Source of the DNA: Xanthomonas cucurbitae | Lineage (GTDB): Bacteria; Pseudomonadota; Gammaproteobacteria; Xanthomonadales; Xanthomonadaceae | Length of the DNA: 64,000 bases | Reading direction: 5' to 3' | NCBI RefSeq assembly: GCF_002939885.1 | Contig: NZ_MDED01000017.1 | Span: 1-64,000 of the forward strand | Shown: positions 46,311 to 54,904 of the stretch, piece after piece | Numbering within the stretch: position 1 is the stretch's first letter | How the letters are laid out: each line of letters starts with the position of its first letter | The notes under the pieces: generated by a model | What the model was told of the DNA's origin: nothing | Database searches by the model: none | What the model saw: the letters and a program-made list of their open reading frames with translations, nothing else | Translations under genes and position numbers: made by a program

Positions 46311-46796
46311 ATGAAAGGCCATCCTGAAGTCGTCGATTACCTCAAGCAGCTGCTGCGCGGCGAGTTGGCGGCACGCGACCAGTATTTTCTGCATTCGCGC
46401 CGTTACGAAGACCAGGGCCTGATGGCGCTGTACGAGCGCATCAACCACGAGATGCAGGAAGAGACTGAGCATGCCGACGCGCTGCTGCGGCGCATCCTGT
46501 TCCTGGAGGGCGACCCGGACATGCGCCCGGCCGAGTTCACCCCCGGCAAGACCGTGGTGGAGATGCTCGAGCGCGATCTGGTGGTGGAGTACGAAGTGCG
46601 CGCCGCGCTGGCCGCCGGCATGAAGCTGTGCGAGGAGCATGGCGACTACGTCAGCCGCGACGTGCTGCTCAAGCAACTGCAGGACACCGAAGAAGATCAC
46701 GCCTGGTGGCTGGAGCAGCAGCTGGGCCTCATCAAGCGGATCGGCCTGGAGCTGTACCAGACCTCGAAGATCGACAAGGGCCACGTGGCCGGTTGA
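46311..46796 (+). CDS. bfr: Bacterioferritin
   Basis: 161 residues, standard length. A 24-mer heme-containing iron store. The ferroxidase ligands are in place: Glu in [17 protein letters not shown], Glu/His in [21 protein letters not shown], and Glu and Glu/His in helices C and D ([21 protein letters not shown]). The usual heme-ligand Met lies in INHEMQEE. It is divergent from the acylase, with 282 bp between the starts. Confidence 0.95.
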   Translation: MKGHPEVVDYLKQLLRGELAARDQYFLHSRRYEDQGLMALYERINHEMQEETEHADALLRRILFLEGDPDMRPAEFTPGKTVVEMLERDLVVEYEVRAALAAGMKLCEEHGDYVSRDVLLKQLQDTEEDHAWWLEQQLGLIKRIGLELYQTSKIDKGHVAG

Positions 46797-47037
46797 TTGC
46801 ATCCGTGTGGCCCGAGCGCCGCGCTGTGCAAGGCAGCGTGGCGAGGGCGTGTGGGCCATGCGGCGCGCATCGTCGCATGGCCGGCGAACCTGCGCTCAGT
46901 CGCGTTGCAGGCGATGACCGCCGTGGTCAGTGCGGTGACACCCTTGGCGCGAAGAACGCGGTTCCTGTGCGCGGATGTCGCCTTGTTCCAACGGCTGCAC
47001 CTGCCACCGCACATCGAACAGCGCATGTACTTCGGGG

Positions 47038-47139
47038 CAGCAGCCTGAGGCGACGGCCGTGTCGGTTGCGCCGCTGCGCGCCGCGCCTCAGCAGCCTGAG
47101 GCGCCCGCAGTGCCGGCCGCGCCGCTGCGCGCCGGATGG
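47038..47139 (+). repeat. 51-bp imperfect tandem duplication downstream of bfr
   Basis: Two 51-bp units (47038-47088 and 47089-47139), both starting CAGCAGCCTGAGGCG. In one plus-strand frame they encode QQPEATAVSVAPLRAAP and QQPEAPAVPAAPLRAGW, so the period and substitutions keep a reading frame. The whole 46797-47150 gap (354 nt) has no other clear gene; a short frame starting at TTG after bfr is unconvincing. Confidence 0.6.
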
Positions 47140-47150
47140 GTGAACCACCG

Positions 47151-49394
47151 TTACTGCACTTCCAGCCCATCAACCTTCTGCCACCCGCGCGGCAACAACG
47201 ACCCACGACTCGCACGCGCACCCACATACATCTCCAGATCCTTGAACGACAGGCTCATGGTGCGTGCGCCGCTGCGCACCAGCAGCGTATTGCCCGGGGC
47301 GACCGCGACCACCGCGACCACGCGCTCGGTGCCGAGCTTAGCCTTGGGGATCTCGATGATCTTGTTGCCCTTGCCCTTGTCCAGCTCGGGCACGTCGGTG
47401 GCCGGCACCGCCAGCAGGTTGCCGGCACTGGTAACCGCGACGATCCGATCAGTCTGCGGGTTGCTCACTTGTGCGGGCGTGAGGACGTGCGAACCTGCGG
47501 TGAGATTGAGCATGGCCTTGCCGGCCTTGTTGCGGCCGGTGAGGTTCTCGAAGCGGGTGACGAAGCCGTAGCCGTGCGAGGACGCCAGCACGAAGCGAGT
47601 GGCGTTGTCGGCGCTGGCCATGACCTGGAATGCCGCACCTGATGCCGGCGAGAACCGCCCGGTCAACGGTTCGCCGTTGCCACGCGCCGAGGGCAGGGTG
47701 TGCACCGCAGTGGAGTACGCCCGGCCGTCCGAATCCAGGAACGCCACCTGGTGGGTACTGCGGCTGCGCACCGCCACCAGCAGGCCATCGCCATCGCGAT
47801 ACGACATGCCGGCCGGATCCACCTCGTGCCCCTTGGCCGCGCGCACCCAGCCCTTTTCGGAGAGCACCACGGTCATCGGTTCGCTGGCGACCATCTCGGT
47901 TTCGTCGATGGCCTGGGCGGCACCGCGCTGCACCAGTGGCGAGCGGCGTGCGTCGCCGAACTTCTTGGCATCGGCAGTGAGCTCGTCCTTGATGAGCTTC
48001 TTCAGCTTGGCCTTGCTGTCCAGGATCGCCAGGATCTGCGCGCGTTCCTTGGCAAGCGCTTCCTGCTCGCCACGGATCTTCATTTCTTCCAGGCGCGCCA
48101 GCTGGCGCAGCTTGGTTTCCAGGATGTATTCGGCCTGTTCCTCGCTCAGCGCAAAGCGCGCGATCAGCACCGGCTTGGGTTCGTCCTCGCTGCGGACGAT
48201 GCGGATCACTTCGTCCAGGTTGAGGAAGGCGATCAACAGGCCTTCCAGCAAGTGCAGGCGACGTTCCACCTTCTGCAGGCGATGGTTGAGGCGGCGGGTG
48301 ACCGTGTCGCTGCGGAAGGTGAGCCATTCGCTCAGCAGTTGGCGCAGATTCTTGACCTGCGGGCGGCCATCCAGGCCGATCACGTTGAGGTTGACGCGGT
48401 AGCTGCGTTCCAGGTCGGTGGTGACGAACAGGTGGCCCATCAGCTGCTCGGCATCCACGCGATTGGAGCGCGGCACCAGCACCACCCGCACGGGGCTGGT
48501 GTGGTCGGATTCGTCGCGGATGTCTTCCAGCCACGGCAGCTTCTTGGCGCGCATCTGCTGGGCGATCTGCTCGATCACCTTGGACGGCGACACCTGATAC
48601 GGCAGCGCATCGATGACGATGTTGGCGTGTTCTTTCTTGTAGGTGGCACGCGCGCGTACGCTGCCATGGCCGGTTTCGTAGATGTTGCGCAGGTCGGCAC
48701 GCGGAGTGATGATCTCGGCGGTGGTCGGGTAGTCCGGGCCCAGTACGTGCTCGCACAGGTCGGCGACGCTGGCGTCGGGGTCGTCGAGCAGGCGCAGCAG
48801 CGCGCTGACGATCTCGTTGAGATTGTGTGGCGGCACGTCGGTGGCCATGCCCACCGCGATACCGGTGGTGCCGTTGAGCAGCAGGTGCGGCAGGCGCGCC
48901 GGCAACCAGGTGGGTTCTTCCAGGGTGCCGTCGAAATTGGCTGCCCAGTCGGTGGTGCCCTGGCCGATCTCGCCCAGCAGCACTTCGGCGATCGGGGTCA
49001 GCTTGGATTCGGTGTAGCGCATCGCCGCGAACGACTTGGGGTCGTCGGTGGAACCGAAGTTGCCCTGGCCTTCGATCAGCGGGTAGCGGTACGAGAACGG
49101 CTGCGCCATCAGCACCAGCGCCTCGTAGCAGGCGCTGTCGCCATGCGGGTGGTACTTACCGATCACATCGCCCACGGTGCGCGCGGACTTCTTCGGCTTG
49201 GCAGCCGCGTTCAGGCCGAGCTCGCTCATCGCGAAGATGATGCGGCGCTGCACCGGTTTCAGGCCATCGCCCAGGAACGGCAGGGCGCGGTCCAGCACCA
49301 CGTACATCGAGTAGTCGAGATAAGCGCGTTCGGCGTACTCGCGCAGCGGCAGCTGTTCGAAGCCATGGAAGGTGGGGCGGGTCAGATCGGTCAT
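47151..49394 (-). CDS. parC: DNA topoisomerase IV subunit A
   Basis: 747 residues, as in other gammaproteobacteria. It decatenates daughter chromosomes together with Par[26 protein letters not shown] is the ParC-type N-terminus (not GyrA). The catalytic Tyr lies in [11 protein letters not shown], with the quinolone-determining region [15 protein letters not shown] before it, and C-terminal beta-pinwheel blades follow ([30 protein letters not shown]). The start at 49394 is chosen from the conserved N-terminus. Confidence 0.96.
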   Translation of the reverse strand: MTDLTRPTFHGFEQLPLREYAERAYLDYSMYVVLDRALPFLGDGLKPVQRRIIFAMSELGLNAAAKPKKSARTVGDVIGKYHPHGDSACYEALVLMAQPFSYRYPLIEGQGNFGSTDDPKSFAAMRYTESKLTPIAEVLLGEIGQGTTDWAANFDGTLEEPTWLPARLPHLLLNGTTGIAVGMATDVPPHNLNEIVSALLRLLDDPDASVADLCEHVLGPDYPTTAEIITPRADLRNIYETGHGSVRARATYKKEHANIVIDALPYQVSPSKVIEQIAQQMRAKKLPWLEDIRDESDHTSPVRVVLVPRSNRVDAEQLMGHLFVTTDLERSYRVNLNVIGLDGRPQVKNLRQLLSEWLTFRSDTVTRRLNHRLQKVERRLHLLEGLLIAFLNLDEVIRIVRSEDEPKPVLIARFALSEEQAEYILETKLRQLARLEEMKIRGEQEALAKERAQILAILDSKAKLKKLIKDELTADAKKFGDARRSPLVQRGAAQAIDETEMVASEPMTVVLSEKGWVRAAKGHEVDPAGMSYRDGDGLLVAVRSRSTHQVAFLDSDGRAYSTAVHTLPSARGNGEPLTGRFSPASGAAFQVMASADNATRFVLASSHGYGFVTRFENLTGRNKAGKAMLNLTAGSHVLTPAQVSNPQTDRIVAVTSAGNLLAVPATDVPELDKGKGNKIIEIPKAKLGTERVVAVVAVAPGNTLLVRSGARTMSLSFKDLEMYVGARASRGSLLPRGWQKVDGLEVQ

Positions 49395-49455
49395 GTAAAG
49401 CCAGGTCCTGCGTGAAGAAGACTCCGCGCCAGGGCGCGGACTCGAAGAGCGCCGA

Positions 49456-49590
49456 TTATCCGGATGCGGCGGGGGATGCCAAGCTGCGCGCGTGGTCGCT
49501 CGCCAGATAGCGCGTGGGCGGGACGCCGAAATGGCGGTGGAATACGCTGACGAAGGCATCGGGGGCGGCTGTAGCCGAGTTGGCCAGCCA
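49456..49590 (-). pseudogene. Remnant of an AraC-family regulator C-terminus
   Basis: The minus-strand frame reads [18 protein letters not shown] then [15 protein letters not shown], matching the second helix-turn-helix and end of AraC/XylS regulators (usual form: SAFSRAFRRHFGVSPRAYR). Nothing resembling the rest of the DNA-binding or ligand domains precedes it; the region upstream is the promoter of the plus-strand marR gene. A decayed gene fragment. Confidence 0.6.
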
Positions 49591-49654
49591 CCCGCCGCCG
49601 CCACGCCGGCCGCTTGGTATAGCGATGCTTGCTGGCGGTTTAATCGCGATCAAC

Positions 49655-49674
49655 ATATTTGCGTTGACAAATAT
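49655..49674 (+). promoter_or_regulatory. Palindromic operator ATATTTG-N6-CAAATAT over the marR promoter
   Basis: A perfect 7-bp inverted repeat with 6-nt spacing (20 bp in all), the size expected for a MarR dimer site. It overlaps the -35 box at 49664-49669, so the regulator would block polymerase and repress its own operon. Confidence 0.7.
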
Positions 49675-49691
49675 ATTATGCGGAATAAAAT
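49664..49691 (+). promoter_or_regulatory. Promoter of the marR-nodT-emrA-emrB operon
   Basis: TTGACA (perfect -35) - 16 nt - TAAAAT. The -10 box ends 6 nt before the marR ATG, so the message is probably leaderless. This AT-rich patch stands out against the surrounding GC-rich DNA. Confidence 0.72.
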
Positions 49692-49697
49692 GGCCGC

Positions 49698-50138
49698 ATG
49701 AGCGATCACCCCGATACCCCGCCTTCGTTTGGATTGCTGTTGCGCCAGGTGCGCGACGCCTTGATGCGTCAGCTCGATGCCGAAATGAAGGGCGAATTGC
49801 CCGATTTCGGCTTCAGCCACTACGTCGGCCTGAAGATCCTTGCCGTGCGCTCGCCGTGCACGGCCAATGAACTGGCCCTGGCGCTGGACCAGACGCCGAG
49901 CGCGGTCACCCGCCTGCTCGACAAGCTGGAGTCGCTGGGCGCGGTGCGCCGCGAACCGCATGCCCAGGACCGACGCGCGCTGCAGATCGTCATGACCGAA
50001 CAGGGCGCGGCGTTGTGGCAGCGGCTGCGGCTGCGCGGTGAACGTGCCATCGAATACGGCCTGCGCGATCTGTCCGTTCCCGAGCGCGAGCAACTCACCT
50101 CCCTTCTCCTTCGTGTCCGCGATGCACTCAACTCATGA
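49698..50138 (+). CDS. MarR-family repressor of an efflux operon
   Basis: 146 residues. A winged-helix regulator: LKILAVRSPCTANELALAL (helix 2), QTPSAVTRLLDKLESLGAVR (recognition helix) and REPHAQDRRALQIVMTEQG (wing with the Asp-Arg pair). Dimerisation helices lie at both ends. It is the first gene of a resistance-type operon and overlaps the next gene by four bases (ATGA), so it most likely represses the pump until a toxic ligand binds. A palindromic operator lies on its own promoter. Confidence 0.92.
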   Translation: MSDHPDTPPSFGLLLRQVRDALMRQLDAEMKGELPDFGFSHYVGLKILAVRSPCTANELALALDQTPSAVTRLLDKLESLGAVRREPHAQDRRALQIVMTEQGAALWQRLRLRGERAIEYGLRDLSVPEREQLTSLLLRVRDALNS

Positions 50139-51649
50139 ACGCTGCTAGTTCCTTTCTTCAGACGCTGCGCCCGCGCTCGATGCGCCTGACGCGGCCGCTA
50201 GTCCTCACCGCGCTGACCCTGGCGCTGGCCGCGTGCGCCAGCAGCCGTGGTCTGGCACCGCAAGCCACCGTGCTGCAGCCCGGCGACGTGCAGGCCGAGC
50301 GCACCCTGGCGCAGGCCGGGTTGAGTCCGGCCGCATGGCCGGCCAGCGACTGGTGGCGCACGCTGGGCGATGCGCAACTGGATGCCCTCATCGCCGAGGG
50401 CCTGCAGCACAGCCCCAGCCTGGCTGCTGCCGATGCGCGGCTGCGCCAGGCCCAGGCGCGCATCGGCAGCGCGCAGGCCGAGCGCTGCCCCAGCCTGTCG
50501 GTCTCCGGTGGCTATACCGGATTGCAGTTGCCCGAATCGATGGTCGGCGACGCGCTGGGCGGCAGTTACGGCGGCAGCGCGCAGGCGGTGCTGGATTTCC
50601 GCTATGGCGTGGATCTATGGGGTGGCAAGCGAGCCGCCTGGGAAGCGGCGGTGGATCAGACGCATGCCGCCGAGGTGGATGCACAGGCCGCGCGGCTGAA
50701 CCTGTCGGCGGCGATCGCCGAAGGCTATGCGCAGCTGTCCTATGCGTGGAGCCTGCACGATGTGGCCAACGACGAGCTGGCGCGTGCGCAGAAGACCCTG
50801 GATCTGACCCGGCAACGTCGCGGTGCCGGCATCGACAGCGACCTGCAGGTGCGGCAGGCGCAGGCGCGCGTGCCGGCCGCACAGCAGCAACTGCAGTCCG
50901 CTCAGCAGCAGATCGACGAGGCGCGCACCGCACTGGCCGCGCTGGTCGGGCAGGGCCCGGATCGCGGGCTGCAGATTGCACGCCCCACCCTGGGCAGCGG
51001 GTTCGCCACGCACTTGCCGAGCACCCTGCCGGCCGATCTGCTGGGCCGTCGCCCGGACGTGGTGGCAGCGCGTTGGCGGGTAGAGGCGGCCAACAAGGAC
51101 ATCGCGGTTGCCAAGGCCCGTTTCTATCCCAGCCTCAACCTGGTCGCACTGGGCGGCGTCATCAACCCGGATGTCGGCCAGCTGCTGGAAAGCGGCTCGG
51201 TGTTCGGCCTGGTGGCGCCAGCGCTGAGCCTGCCGATCTTCGACGGCGGCAAGCTGCGCGCCAACCTGGCCGGTCGCGACGCGCAATATGACCTGGCGGT
51301 GGCCGACTACAACCAGAAGGTGATTGCCGCCCTGCGCGAAGTGGCCGACCAGGTCAGCGCCGTGCGCTCGCTGGAGCAGCGCGCCCAGGCACAGGACCAG
51401 GGCGTGCAGACGGTGACCGCCGCATTCGAACTCGCGCAGCAGCGCTACCGCGCCGGCATCGGTAGCTACCTGGAAGTGCTCAGCGTGCAGGAGCAGTTGC
51501 TCGTCGCACGCCAGCGCATGGCCGGGCTGCAGTCGCAACAACTCCTGGCCTCGGTGAGGTTGCAGCGTGCACTGGGTGGCGGCTACACGCCGGAACCCGC
51601 ACGCGACAACGCAGCAACCGCGACCACTCCCGCACAACCGAATTCCTGA
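50135..51649 (+). CDS. NodT-family outer-membrane efflux lipoprotein
   Basis: 504 residues. A TolC-like outer-membrane channel of a tripartite pump. The lipobox ALAAC places the lipidated Cys at residue 34 from the first ATG, or 19 from the ATG at 50180, which gives a more ordinary signal peptide. Two OEP repeats are recognisable by LTLGDAQLDALIAEGLQHSPS-like and GRRPDVVAARWRVEAANKD motifs and by long heptad helices (LQQAQARIGSAQAER-type). The stop is followed 10 bp later by emrA. Confidence 0.9.
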   Translation: MNAASSFLQTLRPRSMRLTRPLVLTALTLALAACASSRGLAPQATVLQPGDVQAERTLAQAGLSPAAWPASDWWRTLGDAQLDALIAEGLQHSPSLAAADARLRQAQARIGSAQAERCPSLSVSGGYTGLQLPESMVGDALGGSYGGSAQAVLDFRYGVDLWGGKRAAWEAAVDQTHAAEVDAQAARLNLSAAIAEGYAQLSYAWSLHDVANDELARAQKTLDLTRQRRGAGIDSDLQVRQAQARVPAAQQQLQSAQQQIDEARTALAALVGQGPDRGLQIARPTLGSGFATHLPSTLPADLLGRRPDVVAARWRVEAANKDIAVAKARFYPSLNLVALGGVINPDVGQLLESGSVFGLVAPALSLPIFDGGKLRANLAGRDAQYDLAVADYNQKVIAALREVADQVSAVRSLEQRAQAQDQGVQTVTAAFELAQQRYRAGIGSYLEVLSVQEQLLVARQRMAGLQSQQLLASVRLQRALGGGYTPEPARDNAATATTPAQPNS

Positions 51650-51659
51650 GACAGCGACG

Positions 51660-52853
51660 ATGAGCCAGACGACTCCTGCTTCTTCCCAACCCGCGCCGGC
51701 CGCACCCAGCAAGCGCCGTGCGGCGCTGCGCATCGTGGCCATTCTGGTGATCCTGGCGATCGTCGGTCTGGTGGCGTGGTACTTCCTGGTCGGCCGCTGG
51801 CACGAGGACACCGACGACGCCTACGTGCAGGGCAACCAGGTGCAGATCACCCCGATGGTGGGCGGCACCGTGGTCAGCATCGGCGCCGAAGACGGCATGC
51901 GCGTGGAGCGCGGCCAGTTGCTGGTGCAGCTGGACCCGGCCGATACCGCCGTGGCACTGCAGCAGGCCGAAGCCAACCTGGCCAGGACGGTGCGCCAGGT
52001 GCGCGGGCTGTACCGCAGCGTGGAAGGTGCGCAGGCCGACGTCTCCGCGCGCGAAGTGACGCTGCGCAGCGCCCGTGCCGACTTCGCGCGGCGCAAGGAC
52101 CTGGCCGCCACTGGCGCCATCTCCAACGAAGAACTGGCGCATACCCGTGACGAGCTGGCGGCTGCCGAAGCGGCGGTGAGCGGCTCACGTGAGACCCTGG
52201 AACGCAGCCGCGCGCTGGTGGACGATGGTGCGGTTTCCAGCCAGCCGGATGTGCAGGCGGCCGCCGCGCAGCTGCGTCAGGCCCATCTCAACCATGCGCG
52301 CACCGACGTGGTGGCGCCGGTGTCGGGGTATGTCGCGCGGCGTTCGGCGCAGGTTGGCCAGCGCGTACAGCCGGGCAGCGTGCTGATGGCGGTGGTGCCG
52401 CTGGAGCAGGTCTGGGTGGAAGCCAACTTCAAGGAGACCCAACTCAAGCACATGCGCCTGGGCCAGCCAGTGGAGCTGCATTCGGACCTGTACGGTAGTG
52501 GCGTGGATTACACCGGCCGCATCGAGAGCCTGGGGCTGGGTACTGGCAGCGCGTTCTCGCTGTTGCCGGCGCAGAATGCCAGCGGCAACTGGATCAAGAT
52601 CGTGCAGCGCGTGCCGGTGCGTATCGCCGTGGACAGCAAGCAACTGGCTGCCAATCCATTGCGGATCGGCTTGTCGATGAAGGTCGAGGTGAATCTGCAC
52701 GACCAGCAAGGCAGCGTGTTGCCGGCCAAGGCCGCCACGGGTGCGGTGTTCTCCACCGACGTGTATGCGCAGCAGTTGCAGGCGGCCGACGCCGACATCC
52801 AGCGCATCATCCAGGACAACCTGCCGCCGCAGGCGGCCACCAAGGCGGGCTGA
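51660..52853 (+). CDS. emrA: EmrA-type membrane fusion protein
   Basis: 397 residues. The periplasmic adaptor of a major-facilitator tripartite pump. A basic N-terminus is followed by one membrane anchor (IVAILVILAIVGLVAWYFLV, about 26-45). The biotinyl-lipoyl half DDAYVQGNQVQITPMVGGTV comes next, then a coiled-coil hairpin (about 105-215). The second lipoyl half (DVVAPVSGYVARRSAQVGQR) and beta-barrel region (VWVEANFKETQLKHMRLGQP) follow. The EDTDDAYV motif is typical of EmrA. Six bases separate it from emrB. Confidence 0.93.
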   Translation: MSQTTPASSQPAPAAPSKRRAALRIVAILVILAIVGLVAWYFLVGRWHEDTDDAYVQGNQVQITPMVGGTVVSIGAEDGMRVERGQLLVQLDPADTAVALQQAEANLARTVRQVRGLYRSVEGAQADVSAREVTLRSARADFARRKDLAATGAISNEELAHTRDELAAAEAAVSGSRETLERSRALVDDGAVSSQPDVQAAAAQLRQAHLNHARTDVVAPVSGYVARRSAQVGQRVQPGSVLMAVVPLEQVWVEANFKETQLKHMRLGQPVELHSDLYGSGVDYTGRIESLGLGTGSAFSLLPAQNASGNWIKIVQRVPVRIAVDSKQLAANPLRIGLSMKVEVNLHDQQGSVLPAKAATGAVFSTDVYAQQLQAADADIQRIIQDNLPPQAATKAG

Positions 52854-52859
52854 GCCAGC

Positions 52860-54437
52860 ATGTCTTCGCAAGCTCCCACCACGCCCGGCGGCCCGGCGGC
52901 ACCGGCGCCCGCCGCCGGCTTTCGTCCGGCGAGCGTGGCGTTGTGCACCGTGGGCCTGGCGATGGCCTCGTTCATGCAGGTGCTGGACACCACCATCGCC
53001 AACGTCTCGCTGCCCACCATCGCCGGCAATCTCGGTGCCAGTTCGCAGCAAGCCACCTGGGTCATCACCTCGTTCGCGGTGAGCACCGCGATTGCATTGC
53101 CGCTGACCGGCTGGTTGAGTCGTCGCTTCGGCGAAACCAAGTTGTTCGTGTGGTCCACGCTGGCCTTCACCGTCGCCTCGCTGCTGTGCGGTCTTGCGCA
53201 GAGCATGGGCATGCTGGTGGTGGCGCGCGCGCTGCAGGGCTTCGTGGCAGGGCCGATGTATCCCATCACCCAGAGCCTGCTGGTGTCGATCTACCCGCGC
53301 GAAAAGCGCGGGCAGGCGCTGGCGTTGCTGGCGATGATTACCGTGGTGGCGCCGATCGCCGGGCCGATCCTGGGTGGCTGGATCACCGACAACTACAGCT
53401 GGGAATGGATCTTTCTCATCAATGTGCCGCTGGGCATCATCGCCAGCAGCATCGTCGGTTCGCAGCTGCGGCATCGCCCGGAACAGCTGGAAAAGCCGCG
53501 CATGGACTACATCGGCCTGATCCTGCTGGTGGTCGGCGTGGGCGCGCTGCAACTGGTGCTGGACCTGGGCAACGACGAAGACTGGTTTTCCTCGGACAAG
53601 ATCATCGTGCTGGCCTGCGTTGCTGCGGTCGCGCTGGTGGTGTTCGTGATCTGGGAACTCACCGACAAGGATCCCATCGTCGATCTCAAGTTGTTCCGGC
53701 ATCGCAACTTCCGCGCCGGCACCTTGGCGATGGTGGTGGCGTATGCGGCATTCTTCAGCGTGAGCCTGCTGATCCCGCAGTGGCTGCAGCGCGACATGGG
53801 CTACAACGCGATCTGGGCCGGCCTGGCCACCGCGCCGATCGGCATCCTGCCGGTGCTGATGACGCCTTTCGTGGGTAAATACGCACTGCGCTTCGACCTG
53901 CGCATGTTGGCCACCATCGCGTTCGTGTTCATGTCCTTCACCAGCTTCTTCCGCTCCAACTTCAACCTGCAGGTGGACTTCGCCCATGTGGCCACCATCC
54001 AGCTGGTGATGGGCGTGGGGGGGGCACTGTTCTTCATGCCGGTGCTGCAGATCCTGCTATCGGACCTGGATGGACGCGAGATCGCGGCGGGTTCGGGCCT
54101 GGCGACCTTCCTGCGTACGCTGGGCGGCAGCTTCGCCGCCTCGCTCACCACCTATCTGTGGGCGCGTCGCACCCAGGTGCACCATGCGCATATCACCGAA
54201 CACATCTCGGTCTATACGCCCGGCATGCAGGAGCAGGTCACCGCCATGGGGCAGGGCGATCTGCAACGCGGCGCCGCCTTCCTCAACAACACGATCAATC
54301 ACCAGGCGTCGCAGATGGGCTTCAACGACATCTTCTACCTGCTCGGCTGGACGTTCCTGGCGATCATCATCTTCCTGTGGTTGGCCAAGCCGCCGTTCGG
54401 TGCGGGTGCCGGTGGTGCGGCGGCTGGTGGGCACTGA
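52860..54437 (+). CDS. emrB: EmrB-type DHA2 multidrug MFS transporter
   Basis: 525 residues with 14 predicted membrane helices. A drug:proton antiporter. QVLDTTIANVSLPTIAGNLG (motif D), GWLSRRFGETKLF (motif A) and ITVVAPIAGPILGGWI (motif C of antiporters) are all present. An N-terminal Pro/Ala/Gly stretch precedes the first helix. It completes the marR-nodT-emrA-emrB unit. The substrate is unknown; EmrAB in E. coli exports hydrophobic uncouplers. A bidirectional terminator follows at 54590. Confidence 0.93.
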   Translation: MSSQAPTTPGGPAAPAPAAGFRPASVALCTVGLAMASFMQVLDTTIANVSLPTIAGNLGASSQQATWVITSFAVSTAIALPLTGWLSRRFGETKLFVWSTLAFTVASLLCGLAQSMGMLVVARALQGFVAGPMYPITQSLLVSIYPREKRGQALALLAMITVVAPIAGPILGGWITDNYSWEWIFLINVPLGIIASSIVGSQLRHRPEQLEKPRMDYIGLILLVVGVGALQLVLDLGNDEDWFSSDKIIVLACVAAVALVVFVIWELTDKDPIVDLKLFRHRNFRAGTLAMVVAYAAFFSVSLLIPQWLQRDMGYNAIWAGLATAPIGILPVLMTPFVGKYALRFDLRMLATIAFVFMSFTSFFRSNFNLQVDFAHVATIQLVMGVGGALFFMPVLQILLSDLDGREIAAGSGLATFLRTLGGSFAASLTTYLWARRTQVHHAHITEHISVYTPGMQEQVTAMGQGDLQRGAAFLNNTINHQASQMGFNDIFYLLGWTFLAIIIFLWLAKPPFGAGAGGAAAGGH

Positions 54438-54589
54438 GCGGCAAGGATGATCGCGCACCATCCCGCTGTGCAGCGGGATGGTGCGTCGCGCATCGGCGCA
54501 TTGTTGTGCTGATGCAGGCGAAGGCCGTCCATCCGGCAAGGCGCGTCAGGCGATCGGCAACGACTGCGCTGCACCGGTAGCAACCGCCC

Positions 54590-54629
54590 AAACGCAAAAA
54601 ACCCCGCCGAAGCGAGGTTTTTTGCGTTT
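54590..54629. terminator. Bidirectional terminator of emrB and tRNA-Leu
   Basis: An 18-bp-scale stem with A6 and T6 in its arms (AAACGCAAAAAACC / GGTTTTTTGCGTTT), an inner GC helix and a CGAA tetraloop. It serves the plus-strand efflux operon and the minus-strand tRNA. Confidence 0.88.
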
Positions 54630-54641
54630 GACCGTGAGTCG

Positions 54642-54728
54642 TGGTGCCCAGGAGAGGACTCGAACCTCCACGAAGTTGCCCCCGCTAGCACCTGAAGCTA
54701 GTGCGTCTACCAATTCCGCCACCTGGGC
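54642..54728 (-). tRNA. tRNA-Leu (CAG)
   Basis: 87 nt including an encoded CCA. The acceptor GCCCAGG pairs with CCTGGGC. The D-arm GGCGGAATTGGTAGACGC is typical of class II tRNA-Leu. The anticodon arm CTAGCTTCAGGTGCTAG gives anticodon CAG (reads CUG). There is a long variable arm, and GGTTCGAGTCC is the T-loop. Confidence 0.95.
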
Positions 54729-54904
54729 GACTCAGGGGACGAATTGTGCAAGTTGCATGCGCGGCTGTCAACGCATCTTCTGCAAGAATAGTTGCCGGTG
54801 GTATGGGTGTGCTTACGCTGCGGAGTCTCGTCAACACCGCCAGGGCAGTGCAGTGCCCTGGTCGAAGGACGTTCCGGCGCGCCTGGATAGTCCCGGCCGT
54901 GTCG

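Noticed and set aside
46797-47048. 83-codon frame starting at TTG directly after bfr
   Set aside because: No ribosome site, Arg/Ala/Val-rich composition and no family resemblance; left unannotated though not impossible.
54642-54900. tRNA-Leu as an integration site for a genomic island
   Set aside because: No integrase, no second copy of the tRNA 3' end and no composition shift is visible nearby.
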